Below are positions 25,966 to 35,000 of a DNA stretch of 64,000 bases, piece after piece (within the stretch, counting starts at the first letter, position 1; every line of letters starts with the position of its first letter). Location of the stretch: NCBI GenBank assembly GCA_023412915.1, contig JAEZRE010000006.1:248001-312000 (forward strand), in the 5' to 3' direction. This stretch comes from Bacillota bacterium (GTDB lineage: Bacteria; Bacillota; Clostridia; Acetivibrionales; DTU013). The notes below the pieces were generated by a model that was not told the origin of the DNA, did not search any database, and worked only from the letters and a program-made list of their open reading frames with translations. The translations under genes were made by a program, and so were the position numbers.

Positions 25966-26163
25966 ATGTGGACAGTCGTATACATGGCTCAGAGTAAGGA
26001 GATAGCGACAGCGCTGCAGGAACTGCTTACTAAAGAGGGAATTCTTGTTAAGTTGAGACCGATCAGTAAAAACCACGACAATAACGACAACTATTTTGAA
26101 GTGCTGGTGCCGGAAGCCGAGGTGGAGGAAGCTCACAGCGTGATCATCGAAAAAGGCTACTGA
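25966..26163 (+). CDS. small DUF2007-like protein
   Basis: A 65-aa protein with a ferredoxin-like alpha/beta pattern: WTVVYMAQSKEIATALQELL (strand-helix), ILVKLRPI (strand), YFEVLVPEAEVEEAHSVI (strand-helix). This is the shape of the DUF2007 putative signal-transducing family; similar proteins are widespread in Clostridia and have sometimes been labelled glutamate decarboxylase without basis. The start is ATG 25966 with a GGGG site 9 nt upstream. It is immediately downstream of the TRAP gene, so the two are likely co-transcribed, and it is followed by a terminator. Confidence 0.8.
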   Translation: MWTVVYMAQSKEIATALQELLTKEGILVKLRPISKNHDNNDNYFEVLVPEAEVEEAHSVIIEKGY

Positions 26164-26198
26164 TGAGATAAAATCATAAGAAAATACCGCAGGTTAAT

Positions 26199-26234
26199 CC
26201 CGTGCCTATTAAAATAGCACGGGCTTAATATTTT
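26199..26234 (+). terminator. intrinsic terminator of the mtrB unit
   Basis: CCCGTGC (26199-26205) pairs with GCACGGG (26217-26223); the stem extends through CTAT/ATAG with one bulged base around TAAA. A T-rich tail follows (CTTAATATTTT). Confidence 0.8.
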
Positions 26235-26259
26235 CAGGATATAATTCGGAGAGCAGACA

Positions 26260-26679
26260 ATGATAGTATCAGAGACGTATATAACAGTTAGATATGCAGA
26301 AACTGACCAGATGGGGGTCGTGCATCATTCTAACTACGCAGTGTGGTTCGAGGCGGGAAGAACGGATTTCATAAGGAAGCTGGGACTGCCCTATTCAAAG
26401 ATAGAGGAAAGCGGGGCCATGCTGCCGCTTATTGAACTGAAATGCAGGTTCAAGGGTTTTGCCAGATATGAGGATGAAATAATAATCAGGACAAATATTC
26501 AGGAGTACACAGGTACGAGACTGTTGTTCCATTATGAGATCGTTAAGGCAGGTAGCGACAAGATCATTACAGAAGGCGAAACGACGCATTGCTGGGCAGA
26601 CGGTAAACTAAAGCCTGTCAATCTTAAAAAATTCAGACCTGATATCTACGAGCTTATCGAAAAAGCAGCCCAGGAATAA
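26260..26679 (+). CDS. acyl-CoA thioesterase, YbgC/4HBT hot-dog family
   Basis: Hot-dog-fold thioesterase of 139 aa. The catalytic signature is YAETDQMGVVHHSNYAVWFE, with the Asp of AETD and the YbgC-type HHSNY. Members hydrolyse short or medium acyl-CoA, and the true substrate cannot be told from sequence. Length and hot-dog layout are complete. The start is ATG 26260. It is flanked by terminators on both sides (26199 and 26747), so it forms its own transcription unit. Confidence 0.88.
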   Translation: MIVSETYITVRYAETDQMGVVHHSNYAVWFEAGRTDFIRKLGLPYSKIEESGAMLPLIELKCRFKGFARYEDEIIIRTNIQEYTGTRLLFHYEIVKAGSDKIITEGETTHCWADGKLKPVNLKKFRPDIYELIEKAAQE

Positions 26680-26746
26680 CAGCAGGTAAGTTTCTTAAAT
26701 GGAACATAGCGAAATTAATACGCAAAATAATTAAGTAGCTTATATG

Positions 26747-26781
26747 CCGGCGCAATAAGCTTTGATGCGTCGGTGATTTTT
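26747..26781 (+). terminator. intrinsic terminator after the thioesterase gene
   Basis: CCGGCGCA (26747-26754) pairs with TGCGTCGG (26766-26773), with one G-U pair, around an 11-nt loop. TGATTTTT follows. Confidence 0.75.
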
Positions 26782-26800
26782 AAGTAGCAGCATTGCAACA

Positions 26801-26825
26801 TATAGTTTTAATATGGTAAACTATA
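26801..26825. promoter_or_regulatory. inverted repeat in pgsA promoter region, possible operator
   Basis: TATAGTTT (26801-26808) and AAACTATA (26818-26825) are perfect reverse complements separated by 9 nt, about 27 bp before the pgsA start. The geometry fits a dimeric repressor site. No regulator can be named. Confidence 0.4.
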
Positions 26826-26851
26826 GAATATTACTACTCAGGTGGTGAGTT

Positions 26852-27406
26852 ATGAACGTCCCGAACATTCTGACAGTATTGCGTTTTTTACTTATACCGT
26901 TATTTGCCGGTTGTCTCAGTACCCGTCATTATGTGACCGCTGTAATCGTTTTTCTAGCGGGCGGACTGACTGACGTACTTGACGGATATATTGCCAGAAA
27001 ATTCAACATGGTAACATCGTGGGGGAAAATAGCGGATCCTTTGGCTGATAAGCTTATGCAGCTTACAGCCATGGTGATTTTATCAGTAGTATTGAAACTT
27101 GTTCCGCTCGAGCTTATTGTGATTGTACTTGCGAAGGAAATCTTTATGGGTATCGGGGCATTGGTCCTCTACAAGCAGTTCAATTATGTGGTATCGGCCA
27201 ACTGGTACGGTAAGGCTACAACAGTGGTCTTTTACCTTGCGATTGTGATGATGCTGTTTAATGAGCCTTTCGGCCGGTGGACCGTCTTCGGGGTACCTTT
27301 CAACCTTCTTTTCTTCATACTTGCTGTAGTAATGGCGCTGTTTGCTTTTATCATGTACATCAGAGCATACGCAAAGATAAGAGAGCAGAACGAAAACGAA
27401 GGATAA
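26852..27406 (+). CDS. pgsA: CDP-diacylglycerol-glycerol-3-phosphate 3-phosphatidyltransferase
   Basis: Membrane enzyme that makes phosphatidylglycerol phosphate from CDP-diacylglycerol and glycerol 3-phosphate. The CDP-alcohol phosphotransferase motif D-G-x2-A-R-x8-G-x3-D-x3-D is complete in DVLDGYIARKF ... WGKIADPLADK. About five or six hydrophobic segments are visible and the length of 184 aa is normal. The start is ATG 26852 after GGTGGTGAG. It follows an inverted repeat that may be an operator and is 12 bp upstream of the DUF5685 gene. CdsA, which makes its substrate, is encoded at 55.4 kb. Confidence 0.95.
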   Translation: MNVPNILTVLRFLLIPLFAGCLSTRHYVTAVIVFLAGGLTDVLDGYIARKFNMVTSWGKIADPLADKLMQLTAMVILSVVLKLVPLELIVIVLAKEIFMGIGALVLYKQFNYVVSANWYGKATTVVFYLAIVMMLFNEPFGRWTVFGVPFNLLFFILAVVMALFAFIMYIRAYAKIREQNENEG

Positions 27407-27418
27407 TAGAAAAAATAT

Positions 27419-28297
27419 ATGTTTGGATATATAGTTCCGGAAAAGCCGGAGATGAAGATAAAGGAGTACGAGCTTTTCAGAGCCTATTACTGCGGTGTTT
27501 GCAGGTCGATAGGCAAAAGGCACGGCCAGCTTTCAAGGCTGTCATTGAACTATGACTCGACTTTTCTGGCAGTTTTACTTTCAGCAGTCGCCAACGAACG
27601 GGTAAAAGCACTGAGAAAACGGTGCGTTGCCCATCCCGTTGAAAAGCGGCATATCGTCTGTGACAGCGGTATTGTCGACTATGCCTCAGACATTAACATA
27701 TTACTGGCGTATTATAACCTGGAAGATAAAAAACGCGATGACGGCGATTTTGTTCCCAGAGCGGCCATGCTGCTTTTGAGAAGGGCATTCAGGAAGCTGA
27801 GAAAACGTTATGCGGCAAAGTGTTCCGTCATGGAGCAAAGGCTGAACGACCTGCTTCTGCTGGAAAAGGCGGAATGCGCTTCAATGGATAAGGCTGCGGA
27901 GCCATTTGCCAGGCTTATGGAAGAGGTTACGGCGTATGAACCGCTCTGTGTGGATGAAAAGCACGAAAAGGCACTGAGATGGATTGGCTACAACCTGGGA
28001 AAATGGATATACCTTCTTGATGCATACGACGATCTGGAAAAGGACATAAAGAGCGGAAGCTATAACCCTTTGATTTACCAGTATAAATACGAACGGCAGG
28101 ATACAGGCAGATTCAAACAGGATATACGAGACAGGGTGGAATTCAACCTGACATATTCTCTCAACGAGATAGCACGGGCGTTTGAGTTGCTCGATCCTAA
28201 AATAAATAAAGGAATACTTGAGAACATAATATATATGGGTATGCGCAGAAAAACAGAAAATATTCTGGGGATAGGGAGTTGTAATAAAGTTGAATAA
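27419..28297 (+). CDS. DUF5685 family protein
   Basis: Protein of 292 aa. The N-terminus MFGYIVPEKPEMKIKEYELFRAYYCGVCRSIGKRHG and the later WIYLLDAYDDLEKDIKSGSYNP are characteristic of DUF5685, a Clostridia-enriched family of unknown function. It is predicted mainly helical, with a YCGVC pair and a Cys-rich middle. It overlaps the following J-domain gene by 8 bp (TTGAATAA), so the two are translationally coupled. The recurring pairing with a J-domain protein suggests that DUF5685 is a chaperone client or partner; this is inference. Confidence 0.82.
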   Translation: MFGYIVPEKPEMKIKEYELFRAYYCGVCRSIGKRHGQLSRLSLNYDSTFLAVLLSAVANERVKALRKRCVAHPVEKRHIVCDSGIVDYASDINILLAYYNLEDKKRDDGDFVPRAAMLLLRRAFRKLRKRYAAKCSVMEQRLNDLLLLEKAECASMDKAAEPFARLMEEVTAYEPLCVDEKHEKALRWIGYNLGKWIYLLDAYDDLEKDIKSGSYNPLIYQYKYERQDTGRFKQDIRDRVEFNLTYSLNEIARAFELLDPKINKGILENIIYMGMRRKTENILGIGSCNKVE

Positions 28298-28913
28298 TCC
28301 GTATGAGGTTCTTGGAATCAGAGAAGGCGCAAGTGAAGACGAAATAAAGAAAGCATACAGGGAAATGGTCAAGAAGTACCATCCGGACCAGTATCAGGAC
28401 AATCCCCTGTCGAAGTTGGCCGAAGAGAAGCTGAGGGAGATCAATGAAGCGTATGATTACCTGATGAAGAATGCCGCTCCTAGACAGGAGACAAATTATA
28501 ACAGAAACTCAGGCGCCAGCAACGGCTGGAATGGACAGAATGTCGGCGACTTTTTCAACCAGGTCAAAAGCCATATCAATACCGGAAATGTGAAGCTTGC
28601 GGAGGATATGCTCGACAGCAGCGGGAACCGTAACGCGCAGTGGTATTATCTGAAGGGCTTGATATTTATGCGCAGGGGCTGGTACGACGAGGCATATAAC
28701 CATATCCAGAGGGCTGTCAATATGGATCCGTCCAATTATGAATACCGAAGTGCTCTCAACAGAATGAACACTTCCAACAACGCATACAGGACAAATTCTT
28801 TCAACAGGGGTTACAACAGGCAGAGTCCGGATCTCTGCACTATCTGCCAGTGCCTGTGGTGCTCGGATTGCTGCTGCGAAATGTCGGGCGGCGATTTGAT
28901 AGGCTGCTGCTGA
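28290..28913 (+). CDS. J-domain protein with helical repeat and Cys-rich tail
   Basis: Protein of 207 aa with an N-terminal J domain (NPYEVLGIREGASEDEIKKA ... KKYHPDQYQD, HPD motif intact), which stimulates a DnaK-type Hsp70. A Gly/Asn-rich linker and a TPR-like helical region (WYYLKGLIFMRRGWYDEAYN) follow. The last 25 residues hold eight Cys (CTICQCLWCSDCCC ... CC), an unusual tail that may bind metal or be lipidated or attached to a membrane. The start is TTG 28290 overlapping the DUF5685 stop, with GGGAG 11 nt upstream. It is not the housekeeping DnaJ, which is longer and has a zinc-finger domain. Confidence 0.88.
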   Translation: MNNPYEVLGIREGASEDEIKKAYREMVKKYHPDQYQDNPLSKLAEEKLREINEAYDYLMKNAAPRQETNYNRNSGASNGWNGQNVGDFFNQVKSHINTGNVKLAEDMLDSSGNRNAQWYYLKGLIFMRRGWYDEAYNHIQRAVNMDPSNYEYRSALNRMNTSNNAYRTNSFNRGYNRQSPDLCTICQCLWCSDCCCEMSGGDLIGCC

Positions 28914-28930
28914 GATAGTGGAGGACATTC

Positions 28931-29455
28931 ATGGGTGAACGTTCCGGAAAAACAAAAAAAATAGCGCTCAACGGAATATTGGGAGCTGTTGCCGTAATAT
29001 GCCTGCTGCTGGCGGTCATCATGCCGACGAGCAGGATTTCGTTATACGCGCTGAGCTCCTTTTTTGTTGCAGTTTCGATAATAGAGAGCGGGGCCAGGGC
29101 GGGCTGGCTGTTTTATGCCGCTACGAGCCTTCTGGCGTTGATCATCGTACCCGATAAACTGGGGATTGTTCCGTATGCAATTTTTTTCGGATTGTACGGT
29201 ATAATTAAATTTTACATTGAAAAGCTTGACCGCATAGTATTAGAATATATCCTGAAGTTCTTATTTTTCAATGCCTGCATGGGTATTGCGGTCTGGGCTG
29301 CAAGAGACCTGTTCGGTTTCCCCGTTTCGTCGAAGCTGCCGTGGTGGGCCTTGATAATTGCCCTCGAGGTTGTATTTTTCATCTACGATTACGTCTATAC
29401 GCTATTTGTGGCGTATTACAGGGAAAAGCTCAGGCCGAAGCTGAAAATGGTTTAG
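28931..29455 (+). CDS. polytopic membrane protein, unknown function
   Basis: Protein of 174 aa with about five hydrophobic segments (ILGAVAVICLLLAVIMP; LYALSSFFVAVSII; GWLFYAATSLLALIIV; IPYAIFF-like segment; WALIIALEVVFFIYDYVYTLF). The N-terminus is a short basic cytoplasmic stretch. The size and pattern resemble small conserved Clostridial membrane proteins or ECF S-like proteins, but I see no diagnostic motif. The start is ATG 28931 with GGAGG 6 nt upstream. It is close behind the J-domain gene and probably in the same operon. Confidence 0.75.
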   Translation: MGERSGKTKKIALNGILGAVAVICLLLAVIMPTSRISLYALSSFFVAVSIIESGARAGWLFYAATSLLALIIVPDKLGIVPYAIFFGLYGIIKFYIEKLDRIVLEYILKFLFFNACMGIAVWAARDLFGFPVSSKLPWWALIIALEVVFFIYDYVYTLFVAYYREKLRPKLKMV

Positions 29456-29517
29456 ACAGTGCATTGAACGGGAGATAAAGCCATTTATGGCATACTTGAA
29501 AGGTTATTGCGGCATTT

Positions 29518-31902
29518 ATGGATGATAAAGCATTACGTATACTCGAATTCGATAAGATAAAGAGCAAGCTTGCGGGATTGTGCGCTTCGGAACTCGGGAG
29601 GGAGATCGCAGGAGAGCTGACGCCCAAAAGCGAGCTGTCTGCCGTTTCCGCCATGTTGAAGGAAACGTCCGATGCAACGGATTTCATACTGCGAAGGGGG
29701 AGTCCTCCGTTAGGCGGGCTGCACGATATCAGGGGCAGCCTCAAGAGAGCGGAGATCGGCTCTGTGCTGAATCCCGGAGAATTGCTCAGAGTAGCAGACA
29801 CTTTGCGCGCTGCGCGCAATATGAAAAATTACTCGTCCATTGTCGACGCGAAGGGCGCTGAAGAAGCAAACAGCATAAGCGGCCTGATAGCTTCCATTAC
29901 TACAGATAAGCGGCTCGAAGACAAGATCGGTATGGCGATTGTCAGCGAAGAGGAGATTTCTGACGGAGCAAGCACGACCTTGTCCAATATCCGCAGGCAG
30001 ATCAAGGAGCAGCAGAATTCTATTAAGGAAAAACTCAACAGCATGATGCATTCCGCGAAATATCAGAAGCTCATGCAGGAATCCATAGTTACGATACGAG
30101 GAGACCGTTATGTCGTCCCGGTCAAGGCGGAATGCAGGGGCGACGTGCCCGGACTTGTGCACGATTCTTCGGCGAGCGGGGCGACCGTATATATCGAGCC
30201 GATGGCTGTAGTTGAGGCCAATAACAGCATCAAACAACTGAAAAACAAAGAGCAGCTTGAGATAGAGCGTATTCTGCAGGAACTGTCGGCGGATGTCGCC
30301 GATATCGTGGAAGCGTTGAAGTCCAATATGACTATCTTTGCAGAGCTGGACTTCGCATTTGCCAAGGCAAAATTAAGTCTTGACTTTAAATGCGTATGCC
30401 CGAAGCTTAACAGGGATAAACGCGTGAACATCAAGAAGGGCAGGCATCCCCTGCTGGACCAGGGTACAGTGGTACCTATCAACCTTTGGGTCGGGGATAG
30501 CTTCGAGACTCTTGTCGTCACTGGCCCCAACACCGGCGGAAAGACGGTTACCCTAAAGACTCTCGGACTGTTCACGCTGATGGCCCAGGCAGGATTGCAC
30601 GTTCCTGCCGCCGAGGGTACGGAGCTCAGCCTTTTCAATAAAATATTCGCGGATATCGGCGATGAGCAAAGCATTGAACAGAGTCTAAGCACCTTTTCCT
30701 CCCATATGAAGAACATCGTCAGGATATTGTCCGAGGCGGACGACAGATCGCTCGTATTGTTTGACGAACTCGGCGCCGGAACCGACCCTACAGAAGGCGC
30801 AGCGCTTGCGATGGCGATTCTTGAAAGTCTGCACCGCTTCGGCGCTGTGACGGTTGCGACGACCCACTACAGCGAGCTGAAGGTTTACGCTCTGACGACC
30901 GAAGGCGTTGAAAACGCCTGCTGCGAGTTCGACGTAGAGACACTGAGGCCGACCTACAATCTTTTGATAGGAGTTCCCGGAAAGAGCAACGCCTTTGCGA
31001 TATCGCGCAGGCTCGGACTACAGGCCGGAGTGCTCGACAGGGCTACGGAATTCCTGTCGGGAGAGGAAATTGAATTTGAAGATGTCTTGCTGAAGATAGA
31101 GAAAAACAAGGCCGAGTCGGAGAAGGAAAGGATCCAGGCCGAAAGCTACCGGCTGGAGATAGAAGGCCTTAAAAAGGAACTTGAAAATCAGAAATATAAA
31201 CTGGACGCCCAGAAGGATAAGCTTTTGCGCGAAGCCAGGGAAGAAGCGAGAAGGATTCTTCTCGACGCTAAACAGGACGTTGAGTCCATGCTCGACGAAA
31301 TGAAGCGTGCGGCAAGGGAGCAGGACGAGATACTCAGGAATAAAGCGACCGAGGAGATAAGAGCCAGGCTGCGCAGCAATATAGGAGAACTTGAAGGTTC
31401 CATTTCAGAAAGCCTGTTTCCAAGGCAGGGCTATGTAAAGCCCCCGGAAAGTCTTAGGCCCGGGGACAGCGTCATGATCGTAAACCTGAACCAGAAGGGT
31501 ACTGTGGTGACGCCTCCTGACAAGGATGGGGAAGCTATCATACAGGCGGGCATAATGAAAATAAATGTCCATGTTACCAACCTAAAGCTGATAGACGAGC
31601 AGGCCGCGGAGATCAAAAAAGCCGGCGCGGGCAGGATCGGCATCACAAAGGCTATGAATGTGTCTACGCAGACCGACATTAGAGGGATGAATGTCGAAGA
31701 GGCTGCCCAGATACTGGGCAAATTCCTCGATGATGCCTCTATTGCGGGGCTTTCGGAGGTTACTATAGTGCACGGCAAAGGTACGGGTATGCTCAGAAAC
31801 GGCGTCCAAAGATATTTGAAAACGAACTCTCACGTGAAAAGCTACCGTCTTGGGGCATATGGCGAGGGCGAATCCGGCGTTACAATTGTCGAACTGAAAT
31901 AG
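29518..31902 (+). CDS. mutS2: endonuclease MutS2
   Basis: Diverged MutS homologue that acts on recombination intermediates and, in Bacillus, in collided-ribosome splitting. It lacks the mismatch-binding domain. The ATPase has Walker A TGPNTGGKT (about residue 338) and Walker B DELGAGTDPTEGA. A long coiled coil covers about residues 510-640, and the C-terminal Smr nuclease domain is complete (DIRGMNVEEAAQIL, IVHGKGTGMLRNGVQRYL). At 794 aa it has the normal length. The start is ATG 29518; AAAGG is rather far upstream. Confidence 0.96.
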   Translation: MDDKALRILEFDKIKSKLAGLCASELGREIAGELTPKSELSAVSAMLKETSDATDFILRRGSPPLGGLHDIRGSLKRAEIGSVLNPGELLRVADTLRAARNMKNYSSIVDAKGAEEANSISGLIASITTDKRLEDKIGMAIVSEEEISDGASTTLSNIRRQIKEQQNSIKEKLNSMMHSAKYQKLMQESIVTIRGDRYVVPVKAECRGDVPGLVHDSSASGATVYIEPMAVVEANNSIKQLKNKEQLEIERILQELSADVADIVEALKSNMTIFAELDFAFAKAKLSLDFKCVCPKLNRDKRVNIKKGRHPLLDQGTVVPINLWVGDSFETLVVTGPNTGGKTVTLKTLGLFTLMAQAGLHVPAAEGTELSLFNKIFADIGDEQSIEQSLSTFSSHMKNIVRILSEADDRSLVLFDELGAGTDPTEGAALAMAILESLHRFGAVTVATTHYSELKVYALTTEGVENACCEFDVETLRPTYNLLIGVPGKSNAFAISRRLGLQAGVLDRATEFLSGEEIEFEDVLLKIEKNKAESEKERIQAESYRLEIEGLKKELENQKYKLDAQKDKLLREAREEARRILLDAKQDVESMLDEMKRAAREQDEILRNKATEEIRARLRSNIGELEGSISESLFPRQGYVKPPESLRPGDSVMIVNLNQKGTVVTPPDKDGEAIIQAGIMKINVHVTNLKLIDEQAAEIKKAGAGRIGITKAMNVSTQTDIRGMNVEEAAQILGKFLDDASIAGLSEVTIVHGKGTGMLRNGVQRYLKTNSHVKSYRLGAYGEGESGVTIVELK

Positions 31903-31967
31903 TTTTTCATAAAATTCTATATATTTTTATTAATTTGTGAATTTTAGCAAAATTTCTCATTTATCTA

Positions 31968-31996
31968 TTGTATTCGTTTCTGAAAAACAATATAAT
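31968..31996 (+). promoter_or_regulatory. promoter of the NRPS-kinase-regulator operon
   Basis: TTGTAT (31968-31973), exactly 17 nt, then TATAAT (31991-31996), in a strongly AT-rich gap of 174 bp that holds no other element. It gives an mRNA leader of about 75 nt before the NRPS start. Confidence 0.7.
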
Positions 31997-32076
31997 GTTG
32001 TTGAATAGAATTTTATGTAATATTATATATTTGGCATATTACGCTGTGTTCTACTAATGATAATGAGGTGGTTACC

Positions 32077-35000
32077 TTGGGAAATGGGGTCGAATATTAT
32101 CCTCTTACGCATCCGCAAAAGGGTATTTGGTATACTGAAAAAATGTATCCGGGTACCAGTATTGGAAATATCGCGGCAACTCTTAAAATTCACGGTAATA
32201 TAAATTACGATATTCTTGAAAATGCTATCAATCTATTTGTAAAAAACAACGAAGCTGTCAGATTGCAGATTACTGAAAAGGATAATGAGCCGTATCAGTA
32301 TTTTGTCGATTTTAAATATTCCCAATTAGAGTTCTATGATTTCACTTCAAAAAATTCTGAAGAATTTTTTGCATGGGATAAAAAGCAGACGGAAAGGCCA
32401 TTTGAGCTGCTTGACAACAAGCTGTTCTATTTTGCTTTAGTAAAAATAGATGAGGAGACCGGCGGGTTCTACGTCAAAATGCATCATCTGATTTCAGATG
32501 CATGGTCCATGGGGATTGTCGGGAATAGTATCATAGAGTATTATTCGAAGCTTAAGAATGAAGAGGAGATAGACTTTTGTCCCAAGCCTTCCTATGAGGA
32601 ATTCATTTTAAAAGAAGACCGTTACTATATGTCGGACAGATTCAAGTCGGATGAGGAATACTGGAAGACAAGACTTATCGACTTTAACGAAATAACTTCG
32701 TTAAAACCCCGTAAAGAGATGGATATCAGAGCTAAACGCAAAACCTTCGTTATTCCTAAGAAGTTGACGGATAAGTTGAAACGATATTGTTCCGAGAACA
32801 ACGTATCGGAATATTCGGTTTTTTTTGCCGCCCTTTTAATGTATATCAACAGGGTCACGTCGAAGGAAGACCTGACTATAGGCACGCCTTTGCTCAACAG
32901 GACAAATGCCCGGGAAAAAGAGACGTTCGGCATGTTTGCAAGTACCGCAGTACCTGTCAGGACCAGAATAAGTGAGGAAATGAATTTCGAAGAGCTGATG
33001 GGAAATATTTCAAAAGAGGTATTATCGGTTTTCAGACACCAGAAATACCCGTATAACCTGATGCAGAAGCTTGTTCGAAGCAGTAACGGAGCAAATGACG
33101 CGTTGTTTGATATAGTTTTGTCTTATCAAAACTCGAAATTCAGAAACGATCTGTATGAGAAATTCTTTACAAGATGGCATTTTAACGGATACCAGATAGA
33201 ATCACTAATAATCAATATTAATGACAGGGATAATGATGATAAGTTCATTATTGATTATGATTTTCTTGTCAGCTTATTTAGCGCTACAGAAATAGATTTC
33301 ATACATCAGCACATCGTAAACATATTATGGCATGCTCTTGATAACCCCAAAAAGACGATATCCAGACTTGAAATGATATCGGAGATTGAAAAGCACAGGA
33401 TACTGGTGGAATTTAACAACACTACAGCCGAATATCCAAGGAACATGACGATACATGAATTATTCGAAGAACAGGCTGCGAGGACTCCAGACAGAATAGC
33501 CGCAGTATTTGGGGAAAAAGCATTGACATATGACGAGCTTAATAAAAGATCGAACCAGCTTGCCAGGTTGTTGAGGGAAAAAGGTGTTACTCGTGACAGT
33601 GTAGTTTCATTAATAATCGAACGCTCGCTCGAAATGATCGTAGGAATCCTTGGGATATTGAAGGCTGGTGGCGCGTACCTTCCGATAGACCCCAAATATC
33701 CGCGGGAAAGAATACAATACATTTTAAAAAACAGCAGATCAAAGATCATTCTGACACCTACGCCCTTTTTACATGACGCCGGCTTCAAAGGTTCTATTAT
33801 CAATCCCGGTTCAAATATTATCGGTGATTATGATAACAGTAACCTCGCGTGTATTAATAAGCCAGGAGATCTGGTCTATATAATTTATACTTCGGGATCG
33901 ACCGGGAACCCCAAGGGCGTCATGATAGAGCACCGCGGTTTGGTAAACAGGCTTAACTGGATGCAGAAAGAGTATCCTCTCGATGAGGAAAGCAGGATTT
34001 TACAGAAAACCACGTACACCTTCGATGTATCGGTATGGGAATTGGTATGGGCGCTGATAACCGGGGCAAGATTGTGTTTCCTCAAGCCGGACGGGGAAAA
34101 AGATCCTGAAGAGATCATAAAAGCAATAAGCGCATATGGGATAACCACCATGCATTTTGTACCCTCCATGCTGAACGCATTCCTTAAATATATCGAGGAA
34201 ACCAACAGCACCGACAGGCTTACGACCTTGCGGCAGGTATTTGCCAGCGGAGAGGCATTGAGTCTTGCCCAGGTCGGTAAATTCAACGAACTTCTGAACA
34301 GACCGATAGGCTGCAACCTGTTTAATCTGTACGGCCCTACAGAAGCTTCGATCGACGTCACATATTATAATTGTTCACCGGAAGTGAAATATTTACATAG
34401 TATACCTATCGGCAAACCTATAGACAATACGAGGCTGTTCATACTGGATAAGCATATGAACATGGTGCCCATAGGCATTGCCGGGGAATTATTCATAGGC
34501 GGAGTCGGTGTAGCCCGTGGATATATCAACAATGACGTGTTGACAAGAGAGCGTTTCATAGAGAACCCGTATTATCCCGGCGAAATAATTTATCGTACGG
34601 GAGACTTGGCAAGATGGTATCCCAAGGGTGATATAGAATATCTTGGCAGGATAGATAATCAGGTGAAAATCAGGGGATTCAGAGTGGAATTGTCTGAAAT
34701 CGAAAAGGCACTCCTCAATAATAAAGATATTTCAAACGCCATCGTGATAGGCAAACCAAAACCAAACGGCGAGAATTTTCTTTGTGCCTATTACATTTCA
34801 GATAATCCGGTATCCTCGGAATTTTTGAGGTCATACCTGTTGGAAAGGCTTCCTGACTATATGGTACCGTCGTACTTTGTCCGGATAGGCGAAATGCCTA
34901 TGCTGCCCAATGGGAAGATAAACCGTAAAGCGCTTCCCGATATAGACACAAGTAAAACCGATGTTGAGCACAAGCTGCCCGACAATGAAACAGAGAGCAT

